DNA of 64,000 nucleotides from Actinokineospora terrae (lineage in GTDB: Bacteria > Actinomycetota > Actinomycetes > Mycobacteriales > Pseudonocardiaceae): positions 1-64,000 of the forward strand of contig NZ_FOGI01000013.1 of NCBI RefSeq assembly GCF_900111175.1, written 5' to 3'. The notes below the pieces were generated by a model that saw only the letters and a program-made list of their open reading frames with translations, made no database searches and was not told the DNA's origin. The translations under genes were made by a program, and so were the position numbers. This document shows positions 36,033-45,193 of this stretch, piece after piece. Numbering within the stretch: position 1 is the stretch's first letter; every line of letters starts with the position of its first letter.

Positions 36033-37688
36033 ATGGGGCAGCCCGGTAGGGCAACTGATCTGATCTCCGGGCTGCGGCTCGACGAGTTGTTGCGGGAGTT
36101 GCACGAGCGGCTCGGCGACCTGATGCACACCCGCGACAGCCTGCAGGGGCTGTTGGACGCGGTGATGGCGGTGGGCGCGGGCCTGGAGTTGGACTCGACG
36201 TTGCAGCGGATCGTCCGAGCCGCCACCGATCTGGTGGACGCCCAGTACGGGGCGTTGGGGGTGCTCGGTGACGGTGGGTTGTCGCGGTTCGTGCACGAGG
36301 GCATCGACCCGGGCACGCGGTCGCGGATGGGGCACCTGCCGGAGGGGCGCGGGTTGCTGGGCCTGCTGATCGAGCACCCGGAGCCGATCCGGTTGACCGA
36401 CCTGGCCAAGCACCCGGCGTCGGTGGGGTTCCCGCCGAACCACCCGCCGATGGGCAGCTTCCTGGGTGTGCCGGTGCGGGTGCGCGGCGAGGTGTTCGGG
36501 AACCTGTACCTGACCGAGAAGCGCGGCGGGCCGTTCACCGCCGACGACGAGGCCGTGGTGCAGGCGTTGGCGGCCGCGGCGGGTGTGGCGATCGAGAACG
36601 CGCGGCTGTTCGAGCGGTCGCGCGACCGCGAGCGGTGGTTGACGGCGGCCGGTGAGGTGAACACGCAGCTGTTGGCGGGAGCGTCGCAGGGCGAGACCCT
36701 CGACCTGATCGCGCGGCGGGTGTTGGAGCTGACCGAGGCCGACTGCGCGTTGATCCTGCTTGTGGACGAGACGACCAGGGACCTGCTGCGGGTGGGGGCG
36801 GCGACCGGGGACGTGTCGGCGGAGCTGGACGTGTCCGCCTACGGGCCGCTGATCGAGTCGGTGTTGCGGGAGGAGCAGCCGCGGGTGGTGGCGGACCTGT
36901 CGTTGGAGGTGGAGTTCGGGGCGCTGGGTCCGGCGGTGGTGGTGCCGTTGCGGACCGCGGGTGGTGTGTTGTTGGCGGCGCGGGAGAAGGGGGCGCGGAC
37001 GTTCGGGGCGGACACGGCGCCGATGTTGGCGTCGTTCGCGGGTCAGGCGGCGGTGGCGTTGGAGTTGGCGGAGAAGCAGCGGGCGCAGCGGATGCTCGAC
37101 GTGCTGGCCGACCGGGACCGCATCGCGCAGGACCTGCACGACCACGTGATCCAGCGGCTGTACGCGACCGGGATGAGCTTGCAGGGCACGCTGCGGCGGA
37201 TCGAGGACCCGGAGGCGCGGGCGCGGGTGCACCGGTCGGTGGAGCAGCTGGACCAGACGGTGCGCGAGATCCGGACGTCGATCTTCGACCTGCAGGCGGT
37301 GGACGACTCGGCGAGCCTGCGGCGGCGGTTGCTGGACGTGGTGGCCGAGGTGGGGGTCGGTGCGGCGACCTCGCCCGCGGTGTCGATGGCGGGGGCGATC
37401 GACACGCTGGTGCGGCCGGAGGTGGGGGAGCACGCGGTGGCGGTGCTGCGGGAGGCGTTGAGCAACGCGGTGCGGCACTCGGGCGCGGCGGAGATCGTGG
37501 TGGAGGTGTCGGCGGGGGACGCGTTGGCGGTGACGGTGCGGGACAACGGTGTTGGTGTGGGGGCGCCGTTACGGCGTAGTGGGTTGGAGAACATGCGTAG
37601 GCGAGCGGAGCAGTGCCATGGGCGGTTCGAGGTGGAGTCGCCGGAGAGTGGGGGGACCGCGGTGCGGTGGGAGGTCCCTCTCGGTTAG
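36033..37688 (+). CDS. DevS/DosS-like GAF sensor histidine kinase
   Basis: This 551-residue protein has two GAF domains (about 45-200 and 215-345), a HisKA_3 segment with phospho-acceptor His369 in DLHDHVIQRLYATG, and a HATPase domain with EALSNAVRHSG and DNGVGVG. This is the architecture of mycobacterial DevS/DosT, which sense oxygen or redox through heme in the first GAF domain; I cannot verify the heme His here. ATG 36033 follows GGGAGAGTCGCC. Its likely partner, the NarL-type regulator at 37792, is convergent rather than co-directional. Confidence 0.88.
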   Translation: MGQPGRATDLISGLRLDELLRELHERLGDLMHTRDSLQGLLDAVMAVGAGLELDSTLQRIVRAATDLVDAQYGALGVLGDGGLSRFVHEGIDPGTRSRMGHLPEGRGLLGLLIEHPEPIRLTDLAKHPASVGFPPNHPPMGSFLGVPVRVRGEVFGNLYLTEKRGGPFTADDEAVVQALAAAAGVAIENARLFERSRDRERWLTAAGEVNTQLLAGASQGETLDLIARRVLELTEADCALILLVDETTRDLLRVGAATGDVSAELDVSAYGPLIESVLREEQPRVVADLSLEVEFGALGPAVVVPLRTAGGVLLAAREKGARTFGADTAPMLASFAGQAAVALELAEKQRAQRMLDVLADRDRIAQDLHDHVIQRLYATGMSLQGTLRRIEDPEARARVHRSVEQLDQTVREIRTSIFDLQAVDDSASLRRRLLDVVAEVGVGAATSPAVSMAGAIDTLVRPEVGEHAVAVLREALSNAVRHSGAAEIVVEVSAGDALAVTVRDNGVGVGAPLRRSGLENMRRRAEQCHGRFEVESPESGGTAVRWEVPLG

Positions 37689-37791
37689 CGCTGGCTGCTT
37701 GCGGCGTGACTGCGACAGCTGACTGGTCAACCTGGGCGCGGTGTCGCCAGTGGTGTTCCAGCCGTGGCCGGTTAGGGCTGACGGTGGTCGG

Positions 37792-38418
37792 TCAGCGGCG
37801 GCGGAGTTCGGCGGCGAGGACGGCGGCCTGGGTGCGGCGCTGCATCTTGAGCTTGGCGAGCAGGTGCGAGACGTAGTTCTTGACGGTCTTCTCGGCCAGG
37901 AACATCCGCTCGCCGATCTCCCGGTTGGTCAGGCCCTCGCCGATGAGGTCGAACACGGTGCGTTCCTGGTCGGTGAGCTGGGCCAGCGGGTCGGTCTCGG
38001 TGCGTTCGCGGCGGATCCGGTCGAGCAGCGCGGCGGTGGTCCTGGGGTCGAGCAGCGACCCGCCGTCGGCGACGGTGCGCACGGCGGCGACCAGGTCGGT
38101 GCCGAGCACCTGCTTGAGGACGAACCCGGACGCCCCGGCCATGATCGCGTCGAAGAGCGCCTCGTCGTCGGCGAACGAGGTCAGCATCAGGCACCGCAGG
38201 TCGGGCAGCGCGGACCGCAGGTCCCGGCACAGCTCGACCCCGGTCCCGTCCGGCAACCGCACGTCGAGCACCGCCACATCCGGCTTCACCGCGGGCACCC
38301 GCACCAACGCCTCGGCGACCGAGGCCGCTTCCCCGACGACCTCGATCCCCGGCTCGTCCAACAGGTCAGCCACCCCACGCCGCACGATCTCGTGGTCGTC
38401 GACCAGGAACACCCGCAT
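37792..38418 (-). CDS. DevR/NarL-type response regulator
   Basis: This 208-residue protein has a receiver domain (phospho-acceptor Asp52 in VAVLDVRLPDGTG, also VDDHEIVRRG) and a LuxR-type HTH (LTDQERTVFDLIGEGLTNRE, about 145-164, continuing through KTVKNYVSHLLAKLKM). That HTH closely resembles mycobacterial DevR/DosR. ATG 38418 has GAAGGAGT eight bases upstream. Convergent with the kinase gene, 103 bases apart. Confidence 0.9.
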   Translation of the reverse strand: MRVFLVDDHEIVRRGVADLLDEPGIEVVGEAASVAEALVRVPAVKPDVAVLDVRLPDGTGVELCRDLRSALPDLRCLMLTSFADDEALFDAIMAGASGFVLKQVLGTDLVAAVRTVADGGSLLDPRTTAALLDRIRRERTETDPLAQLTDQERTVFDLIGEGLTNREIGERMFLAEKTVKNYVSHLLAKLKMQRRTQAAVLAAELRRR

Positions 38419-38597
38419 GCCCACTCCTTCGCTGCCGCCCCCACTGTAGGTGCCCCACCCCACCCCCGCCCGCCCCGGACGACCGGGGTCGGTCGGGACT
38501 TTGGTCACTACGAGCGAGGCGCGCCAAGGTCAACAACGGCCTACGACGCCGTTCGCGCACGCTGCCCTGGCTGGCGGAGGCGACCATCGCCCGCAAC

Positions 38598-39116
38598 GTG
38601 TCGATCACCGTCCGGGCGCAGCTGATGGATCCCGACGACGAGCGGTTGCTCACCACCTACATCCGGTACCCCGACACCCGTGAGAGCGCCGCCCGCAAGT
38701 GGGACGTCGCGCGGGTGCGCCACGAGATCCTGGCGGCGGTGCTGTCGGTGTACGCCTGGCGGGAGGCGTTCCCGAGGCTCGACATCGAGATCGGGCTCAG
38801 CCCGACGTTCTGGATCATGAGTCTGGACATGTCGCAGCAGCGGGCGCTGGTGACAGGGCAGTTCAAGGGGCACCCGGCGTTGGGGCACCGGGAGGGGACC
38901 GCGTTCTACAACGCGCACCGCGACGAGTTCGACGCCGGGATGGCCGGGTGCCGGGTGTTGGATCCGTCGGTGCGCCTGCCGCAGCCGGACGACGTGACGA
39001 CCCAGTCGATCAAGGAGGCGTTGACCGCGTTGGGGCTGGACCACTCGGGGATCTCGGAGGAGGGCTTCGCGGCCATCGGGCAGTACATCCGGCGACCGGA
39101 GCACCGGTATGAGTGA
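38598..39116 (+). CDS. Unknown protein, possibly 5'-truncated
   Basis: I do not recognise this 172-residue protein. The frame remains open upstream of GTG 38598 with protein-like sequence (GLRRRSRTLPWLAEATIA) but without another start codon, so the gene may be truncated at its 5' end or start at this GTG. It reads MSITVRAQLMDPDDERLLTT, FWIMSLDMSQQRALVTGQF, GHREGTAFYNAHRDEFDAGM and ends in RRPEHRYE. It is followed after 12 bases by the frameshifted gene at 39129, with which it probably formed an operon. Confidence 0.5.
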   Translation: MSITVRAQLMDPDDERLLTTYIRYPDTRESAARKWDVARVRHEILAAVLSVYAWREAFPRLDIEIGLSPTFWIMSLDMSQQRALVTGQFKGHPALGHREGTAFYNAHRDEFDAGMAGCRVLDPSVRLPQPDDVTTQSIKEALTALGLDHSGISEEGFAAIGQYIRRPEHRYE

Positions 39117-39128
39117 CTGGGAGGGCGG

Positions 39129-39835
39129 ATGAGCAGTCTGCCGGACTTCCCGGACGACCCGCTGTGGACTGAGGCGCACGAGCGTGTCCGCGGCGCGTTA
39201 GCGCCCTACCTGGTCGGTTCACCGCTGGAGCGCGCGGTGGAGTTGACCGGTGTGGTCGGTGGTGGGGTGTTCCGTGCGGCGGTACGGGACGTCGTGGCGC
39301 GCACGGTCGTCGACGAGGACTTGCTGGCGGTGTGTGCGCGGTGGTCGCAGTGGCATCCGTTGGGGTTCGTGAAGGTGTTGGTGCTGTCGAACGCCGCGTT
39401 CCAGGTTCGGATGAACTACTGGCCGGAGGTGGTGGGGGAGCGGGAGGACATCCACGACCACCGGTTCGACTTCGTCTCGACGGTCGTTCACGGCGCCTTG
39501 GTTGCCGAGTCGTACGAGTACGCGTCGGTGGAGGGGGTGAGGTGTTGGACCGGGATGTCGACCGGTTGCCGACATCCCCGGAGGACCCGTACCTGCTCGA
39601 CCTCGCCGACCGGGTGGCGGTGCGACCCTTGGGGGCGCAGAGGGTGCACCGGGGTGGTGCGTACGCGACGAGCGGTCGGGTGTTGCACCGAGTGGTCCCG
39701 ATCGGGGCGCCGGTGGTGACGCTGTTCGTGAAGTTCGCCTGCTACCGGACGGATGCGACCGTGTTGATCACCCCCGGGGGCGCCCGCTCCAGCCAGGCAG
39801 GTGCGGCGGTACACCAGGCCGGGGGAGGCGCGTGA
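39129..39835 (+). pseudogene. Cupin-like gene interrupted by a one-base frameshift
   Basis: ATG 39129 (ribosome site GGGAGG) opens a frame coding MSSLPDFPDDPLWTEAHERV through EDIHDHRFDFVSTVVHGAL, whose H-x-H and following strand look like a cupin metal site. After the G5 run at 39533-39537 this frame becomes Arg/Cys-rich nonsense. Protein-like sequence continues in the frame that would result from one extra G (EVLDRDVDRLPTSPEDPYLL, RVLHRVVPIGAPVVTLFV) to a stop at 39835. One missing G in the homopolymer therefore splits a protein of about 235 residues. It is either a real inactivation or a sequencing error. Confidence 0.7.
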
Positions 39836-39926
39836 TCTGGTGCGCCAGGTGCTCGGGTTGTGGGGCGGTTGACCACCGGATGGTTCAGTTTTGTGTGGTA
39901 ACTTGGCGTGACTGAGGAGGTGCGCC

Positions 39927-40682
39927 GTGTTGCTGGACGCCAGTGTGCCTGGGCGGTTGCGGGAGGCGGGGATCGCGGTCGAGGCGCCGTGGTGGACCAA
40001 TCGGGCGTTGCTGACGGGGGCTGGGCGGGCGGCGTTGCGGGCGGTGCACGAGGCCGATGTCGCGGCGGGGGCCGATGTGGTGACGGCGGCGACTTTCCGG
40101 TGTGCGGAGCGGGATCTGCTGGATCTCGGGTTGGCGCCGGGGTCGGGTACGGCGTGGATGGTGCACGCGGCGGTGGGGGTGGCGCGGGCGGCGGCGGGGA
40201 ACTCGGCCGAGGTGATCGGGTCGGTGGGGCCGGGGGACCCGGCCGGGCACGGGTGGCTGGTGACGGAGTTGGCGCGGTGCGGGGTGGATGTCGTGCTGGC
40301 CGAGTCGATGCCGGGGGTGGCGGAGGCGATCACCGTGGTGGAGCACGCCACCAGGGCCGATGCCGCGGTGTGGGTGAGCTTCCAGTGCGCCGACGACGCG
40401 CGGCTGCCCTCCGGTGAGTCCGTTGTGGACGGTGTGCTGCGGGCGTGGGAGCACGGTGCGGCGGTGGTGTTGCTCAACTGCGGTACCCCGCGCCAGGTCG
40501 AGGACGCGCTCAAGGCCGTGCGGGACCGCTACGACGGTCCGCTGGGTGCCTACCCCGACGCCACCGGGGAGCGGTTGGCCGACGCGCTCGCCCGGTGGCG
40601 CCTGGACTACGACCTGGCCGTGATCGGTGGCTGCTGCGGCACCACCGCGGCGGACCTCATGGCTCCAGCCACACGGTCGTGA
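39927..40682 (+). CDS. Homocysteine-S-methyltransferase-like enzyme, copy A
   Basis: This 251-residue barrel protein of the S-methyltransferase (MmuM/BHMT) family has zinc ligands Cys185 (LLNCGTP) and Cys236/Cys237 (GGCCGTT), and the substrate-side AGADVVTAATFRC. The canonical LLDGxxxxxL opening is altered to LLDASVPGRL, and the protein is shorter than MmuM (about 310). These enzymes move a methyl group from S-methylmethionine or SAM to a thiol. AGGAGGT precedes GTG 39927. It is clearly paralogous to the gene at 51142 (shared APWWTxRALL, AGADVVTAxTFRC). It overlaps the convergent gene by 26 bp. Confidence 0.82.
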   Translation: MLLDASVPGRLREAGIAVEAPWWTNRALLTGAGRAALRAVHEADVAAGADVVTAATFRCAERDLLDLGLAPGSGTAWMVHAAVGVARAAAGNSAEVIGSVGPGDPAGHGWLVTELARCGVDVVLAESMPGVAEAITVVEHATRADAAVWVSFQCADDARLPSGESVVDGVLRAWEHGAAVVLLNCGTPRQVEDALKAVRDRYDGPLGAYPDATGERLADALARWRLDYDLAVIGGCCGTTAADLMAPATRS

Positions 40683-42303
40683 GATCCCCGTTGAGCACCG
40701 GGTAGGGCTCCCAGCCGCGCACGCGGGGCGCGTGGAACCAGTACTGGTGGGCGAACAGCACCGGGATCACGGCCATGTCGCGCAGCACCTCCGCCTCCAC
40801 CGCCCGGTACGCCGCGTTCGCGGTGTCGCGGTCCGAGGAGTCGCGGCCTTCGGCGAGCAGCCGGTCGACCCGGGGGCTGGTGTAGAAGCCGAGGTTCCAG
40901 CTGCCCTCCGGTCTGCTCTCGAACAGCGGTTGCAGGTAGGTGCGCGCGTTGTCGCCGTGCCAGTCCGGTTCCCACCCGGTGAACGCCAGGTCCCAGTCGC
41001 CGCGCACCGCGGGCTCGGCCGAGGCGAAGTAGGTGGCGAACAGCTCGGTGATCGACACCGGCACCGGTTCCAGCGTGATCCCCGCGCGCGCCAACGCGAT
41101 CCCCATCTCGCGCACCGACTCCGGGTGGATGTCGCGGTCGCGGTGCACCATCCGCAACGTCACCCCGTCCGGGTACCCCGCCTCCGCCAGCAACGCCCGT
41201 GCCGCCTCGGGATCCCCAGTCGGCGACCCGGGCGGGATCGGGTCGATCGGCGTGTACGCGGAGCACAACGGCGGCAGGACCCGCCACGCCAGCTCGCTCA
41301 ACCGCGGCCCGCCCCACACCCGCGACACCGCCGACCGGTCCAGCGCCGCCGACACCGCCCGCCGCACCTGGACCTTGCTCGTGGCCCGGTTCTCGTTGGG
41401 GCTGAGCATGTTCACCGCCAGGTAGGGGCTGAACAGCCCGGCCGGGTGGATCTCCAGCCGCGGGTCGCCGAACAGCCGCGGCAGCTCGGCGGTCACCGGC
41501 TGGATGTCCCACAGCATGTCGACCTCGCCGGTGTCGACCAGCCGGAACGCCTCCGCCTCGGCGACGCCCATCCGCACCGACACCTCGTCGAGGTGCGCCG
41601 CCCGCACCGGGTCGGTCGCCGGGTCCCACGCCGGGTTGCGGCCCAGCACCAGCTGCTTGCCCGGCACGTACTCCCGCACCAGGTAGGGCCCACTGGACCG
41701 CAGCCTGCGCACGATGTCGTCGCTGCCCGGCAGGAACCCGGAGTACTCGATGGGCGCGGGGGAGGCGCTCGGCAGCGCGAGGATGTTGAGGAAGTCGACC
41801 GAGTGCCCCAGCGTGCGCAGCACGATCGTGTCGGTGCCCACCACCTCGATGCCCTCGATGACGCGGCACTCGATGGCGGTGGTCACCTCGGTCGGGTCCA
41901 GCGTCGCCAGCTCGTCGCGCAGCCGCGCCAGCCCCCGGATCGTGCGGGCGAAGTAGGTCAGCGCGGGGCTGGGCGCGTCCGGGTGCGCCAGCCGCTTGAT
42001 GCCCCGCGCGAGGTCCGCGGCGGTCACCGGCCGGTGGTCGTCCCAGCGGACCCCTTGGCGGAGGGTGAACACGTACTCCTGGCCGGTGGGGTCGAGGCGG
42101 CCGTTGGCTCGGGTCGGCAGCTCGGTGGCCATGTCGGCGACCACCTCGCCCGCGGTGGCCTGGTCGCGGCCTGCGCGGTAGGTGACCAGCTGGCGGGTGT
42201 AGGCGCGCAGGATCCCGCGGGTGGCGGTGTGCACCGACAGCGCGGGGTCGAGGTTGTCGGCGTCACCGGCGCCGACGAGGGTGAGCGTGCCGCCATGGCG
42301 CAT
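40657..42303 (-). CDS. Family-5 solute-binding protein without signal peptide, copy A
   Basis: This 548-residue SBP_bac_5 protein of the DppA/OppA type has MRHGGTLTLVGAGDADNLDP at the very N-terminus, YVFTLRQGVRWDDHRPVTAA (about 81-100), FSPYLAVNMLSP, RRAVSAALDRSAV and WDLAFTGWEPDWHGDN. The mature fold begins within five residues of the start, with no signal peptide or lipobox, so it should stay in the cytoplasm. No permease or ATPase is nearby. It ends the minus-strand operon 46390 to 40657, 14 bases after the UbiB-like gene. Paralogues are at 53124 and 54866. Confidence 0.85.
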   Translation of the reverse strand: MRHGGTLTLVGAGDADNLDPALSVHTATRGILRAYTRQLVTYRAGRDQATAGEVVADMATELPTRANGRLDPTGQEYVFTLRQGVRWDDHRPVTAADLARGIKRLAHPDAPSPALTYFARTIRGLARLRDELATLDPTEVTTAIECRVIEGIEVVGTDTIVLRTLGHSVDFLNILALPSASPAPIEYSGFLPGSDDIVRRLRSSGPYLVREYVPGKQLVLGRNPAWDPATDPVRAAHLDEVSVRMGVAEAEAFRLVDTGEVDMLWDIQPVTAELPRLFGDPRLEIHPAGLFSPYLAVNMLSPNENRATSKVQVRRAVSAALDRSAVSRVWGGPRLSELAWRVLPPLCSAYTPIDPIPPGSPTGDPEAARALLAEAGYPDGVTLRMVHRDRDIHPESVREMGIALARAGITLEPVPVSITELFATYFASAEPAVRGDWDLAFTGWEPDWHGDNARTYLQPLFESRPEGSWNLGFYTSPRVDRLLAEGRDSSDRDTANAAYRAVEAEVLRDMAVIPVLFAHQYWFHAPRVRGWEPYPVLNGDLTTVWLEP

Positions 42304-42317
42304 GCGGGTGGGTCCTC

Positions 42318-43580
42318 TCAGGTGGGGCGCCGGGCGCCGAACAGGCCCCGGTTGAGCACGGGCTTGGCCGTCTCCTGGAAGTCGGCGTCGGGGTCGAGTT
42401 CGCGGATGGTGCCCTCGATGACCAGCAGCGACAGCAGCGGGAAGATCAGCTCGGGTGCGGCGTGCACGCCGTGGCGGCGTTGCAGGTCGAACATCTCGGT
42501 GGCGAACCCGATCAGGCTGAACTCGCGCGCGGAGAGCCCGTGCACCCGGACCACCAGCTCGGCCATCCTGGTGAGGAACCCGGGCAGGTCGGCGTCCGGG
42601 CGGCGCCCGGTGGAGCTGGCGACGACGATCTCGGCGCACCGGTCGCCGCGGCCGACGGCCATGTTGAGGAAGAACTCGGCGAACAGCACCCGCAGCCGCT
42701 CGGTGAGCTGCACGCTGAACCCGGCGTCGAGGACGACGACGTCGCCGCCGCGGGTGAAGTACAGGTTGCCCGGGTGCAGGTCGCAGTGCACGAACCCGTC
42801 GACGAAGAGCATGTGGTAGATCGCCGCCAGCGCGGACTGGGCGAAGCGGCGGCGCAGCGCGGGCGGGCAGCGGTGCGCGGTGCGCACGTCGAGGTCCGGG
42901 ATGAACTCCATCGCCACGCAGGCCGGGCCGCACAGCTCGGGGTACACCGTGGGCACCCATACCCTGGGCACGGCGCTGAGGTCGCGGCGCAGCCGGGTCA
43001 GGTTGTCGGCCTCGCGGGGGAAGTCGAGCTGGGCCAGCACCGCGGCGCACATCGCGTCGACCACGTCGGTGACCGGGACCCCGCGCAGCACCGGCAGCCG
43101 GGCGGCCAGGCGCGCGCCGCGCCGCATGATCCGCAGGTCGGCCTCTAGTACCGGGCGGATCTCCGGGCGCAGCACCTTCAGGGCGACCTCGCGGCCCTCG
43201 TGGTCGGTGGCGCGGTAGACGCAGGCGACGCTGCCGCCCGCGATGGGCTCGTAGTCGATCGTCGGGAACAGCTCGGGCAACCGCGGGCCGTAGATGCCGC
43301 GCAGGACCTCTTCGCTGCGGGCGCGGTCCAGCGGTGGCACGGCGTCTTGCAGTACCTCCAGCTCCGAGCACAACGCGGGCGGCAGGATGTCCCGGCGCGT
43401 GCCCAGTACCTGGCCCGCCTTGACGAACGCCGGACCCAGCGCCATCGACAACAGGCCGATCTGCCGGTACAGGTGCGGCAGCCCTCTCTCTCGGCCGCGC
43501 AGCAGCACTCTCACCCCGGCAGGCGCGAGCATCCCGACAGTGGTGACCACGACTCTGAGCGCGCGCGGGACATCACGCAT
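42318..43580 (-). CDS. ABC1/UbiB-type atypical kinase
   Basis: This 420-residue protein of the UbiB/ADCK family has the K-x-G-Q motif (AFVKAGQVLGTRRDILP, 52-68), an Ala/Gly-rich loop (AGGSVACVYRA, about 114-124), Lys135 (ALKVLRPE), the catalytic HCDLHPGN (265-272) and LDAGFS in place of DFG. UbiB proteins are ATPases that support quinone or lipid-linked pathways at membranes. It usually sits with quinone genes; here it is between a propeller-like protein and a solute-binding protein, separated by 17 and 14 bases. An attached transmembrane tail is not evident. Confidence 0.87.
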   Translation of the reverse strand: MRDVPRALRVVVTTVGMLAPAGVRVLLRGRERGLPHLYRQIGLLSMALGPAFVKAGQVLGTRRDILPPALCSELEVLQDAVPPLDRARSEEVLRGIYGPRLPELFPTIDYEPIAGGSVACVYRATDHEGREVALKVLRPEIRPVLEADLRIMRRGARLAARLPVLRGVPVTDVVDAMCAAVLAQLDFPREADNLTRLRRDLSAVPRVWVPTVYPELCGPACVAMEFIPDLDVRTAHRCPPALRRRFAQSALAAIYHMLFVDGFVHCDLHPGNLYFTRGGDVVVLDAGFSVQLTERLRVLFAEFFLNMAVGRGDRCAEIVVASSTGRRPDADLPGFLTRMAELVVRVHGLSAREFSLIGFATEMFDLQRRHGVHAAPELIFPLLSLLVIEGTIRELDPDADFQETAKPVLNRGLFGARRPT

Positions 43581-43597
43581 CTGCGACTCCCCTTACC

Positions 43598-44236
43598 TCA
43601 GAACCGCTGGAAACCGGGTAGTTCCACCGCGCGCAGTTGCAGCGTGGCGAGGTCGCAGTACCAGATGAGGCTGCCGTCCCAGGTCAACCCCGCGGGCTTG
43701 CCCCACACCCGCACCGACACCTGCTCGCGGCGGGTCGCGGCGTCGACCAGGGTGATCGTCGCCCCGTCGGTGTCGGAGTAGGCGAGGAACCCGTCCGAGA
43801 CGGTCAACCCCGCCGGTGGGCGCCGCACCGCGACGCAGTCGATGAGGTGGAAGTCCGACGGGTCGCGCAGGTCGAGCACCTTCAGGTCGGCGTACCCCAG
43901 CCACAGCCCGTCGCGGCAGGCCTCGATGCCGGTCAGCGTGTGCCCCGGGCGCGGGTTGGCGAACTCGGCGATCACCCGCCCGTCCTCCGGCGCCAGCATC
44001 CGCAGGTCGCGGCCGTCCCCGACGACCTGGACCAGGTAGCCGTCCAGGGTGGTCAGGTCCGCGCGGATGTCGGCGCACGGGATCTCCCCGGACCGCGCCC
44101 CGGTGACGGCGTCGATCGCGGTGATCAGCCCGCTGAACGCCTCCGAGTACCACAGGAACTCCCCGGACCAGGTCACCCCGCACAGCTCCAACGCCCGCAG
44201 CGGCAGGTCCCGCACGATCCCGGCCAGGATGGTCAC
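43598..44236 (-). CDS. Short beta-propeller-like protein, copy A
   Basis: This 212-residue protein has repeated short blades: CGVTWSGEFLWYSEAFSGLI, TGIEACRDGLWLGYADLKVL and AGLTWDGSLIWYCDLATLQL. These W-x-G-x-x-x-W-Y/H motifs resemble glutamine-cyclotransferase or SMP-30-type propellers, but the length covers only about half a normal six-bladed propeller, so it may dimerise. There is no signal peptide. GTG 44236 overlaps the upstream gene by 4 bp. It is paralogous to the gene at 57657. Function unknown. Confidence 0.65.
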   Translation of the reverse strand: MTILAGIVRDLPLRALELCGVTWSGEFLWYSEAFSGLITAIDAVTGARSGEIPCADIRADLTTLDGYLVQVVGDGRDLRMLAPEDGRVIAEFANPRPGHTLTGIEACRDGLWLGYADLKVLDLRDPSDFHLIDCVAVRRPPAGLTVSDGFLAYSDTDGATITLVDAATRREQVSVRVWGKPAGLTWDGSLIWYCDLATLQLRAVELPGFQRF

Positions 44237-45123
44237 GACGGCCCCCTGCGGCTGATCCCGCACTCCAGCCGCCAGTCCGTGGCCACCCTGACGCCCTCCG
44301 GCAGCACCACCCGCGCCCGGATAGCGTCGCCTTCCACTACCGGGGTGTGGCGCACCGGCCAGATCCACACCCCCCAGTTGCAGCCCGGGTAAGAGGGGAA
44401 GTTCGACAGCGACACCCCCGGCGCCAGGTCCGCGGTGAACGACCCCATGACCGCGTGCAGCGTCCCCGGGCGGGTGATGCGCAGCGTGCGCGGCGCGGTC
44501 GACACCCCGTGCTCGGTCGCCCCCAGGACGCTGTCGCCGATCGGGGCCGCGGCGCTGAGCCTGGTCGGTGGCCGTTGGAAGAAGTGCAGGTGCGCGGCCG
44601 GTTCGGCGTGCTGCTGCACCACGTCGAGGCGGTAGCCCAACGCGTCGCCGCCCCAGATGCCCCAGCCCTCGTCGTCGAACTCGATCGCGGTCAACGTCGT
44701 GGTCAGCCGCTGCGGCACCACCCGGCCACCGGGCACCAGCGCGCGCTTGGCCACGGCGGCGACGATCTCCGGCATCTCCTCCTCCGGGCCGATGTTGCCC
44801 ATCAGCTCCGCCACCAGCACGTCGGCCCGCCGCGGCAGGTCGACCGTGCGCGCGTCGCCCTGGATGACGGTGAGCTTTCCGGACAGGCCGTTGTCGTCGG
44901 CGATCCGCGCGGCCACCGCCGCGGTCACCGGGTCGCCCTCGATGGCGTAGACGTGGCTAGCGCCGTGTCGCAGCGCCATCATCCCCAGCACCAGCAGGCC
45001 CGCGCCGACGTCGACCACCACGTCGCCCGGTCGCACCGCCCACGCCAGCGCGTCGTCGTAGGCGCGCAACCGGGTCCGGTCGGCGAGCATCGCCTGGTGC
45101 ATGACCAGCGATCGTGTGTCCAT
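44233..45123 (-). CDS. Protein-arginine-methyltransferase-like enzyme
   Basis: This 296-residue class I methyltransferase has the PRMT layout: HQAMLADRTRLRAYDDAL at the N-terminus, VVVDVGAGLLVLGMMALRHG with AIEGD (SAM site, 35-64), and the double-Glu loop AELMGNIGPEEEM (Glu106 and Glu114-116), then a beta-barrel C-terminal half. In PRMTs the two glutamates grip the arginine guanidine. Bacterial members may act on guanidino small molecules or peptides. A GTG directly precedes ATG 45123; I use the ATG. It follows the 398-residue gene after a strong hairpin. Confidence 0.75.
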   Translation of the reverse strand: MDTRSLVMHQAMLADRTRLRAYDDALAWAVRPGDVVVDVGAGLLVLGMMALRHGASHVYAIEGDPVTAAVAARIADDNGLSGKLTVIQGDARTVDLPRRADVLVAELMGNIGPEEEMPEIVAAVAKRALVPGGRVVPQRLTTTLTAIEFDDEGWGIWGGDALGYRLDVVQQHAEPAAHLHFFQRPPTRLSAAAPIGDSVLGATEHGVSTAPRTLRITRPGTLHAVMGSFTADLAPGVSLSNFPSYPGCNWGVWIWPVRHTPVVEGDAIRARVVLPEGVRVATDWRLECGISRRGPS

Positions 45124-45143
45124 CACGGCTCCAGACGCGCCAG

Positions 45144-45177
45144 GACCTCGCCCGGGCGCGGCGGCCCGGGCGAGGTC
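45144..45177 (-). terminator. Perfect 14-bp hairpin inside the operon, after the 45194 gene
   Basis: GACCTCGCCCGGGC (45144-45157) pairs perfectly with 45164-45177 across six bases, 17 bases beyond the stop of the upstream minus-strand gene and 21 bases before the PRMT-like start. It should limit read-through, giving more transcript of the 398-residue gene than of the genes behind it. Confidence 0.75.
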
Positions 45178-45193
45178 GGGGGAGGGCGGTGGG

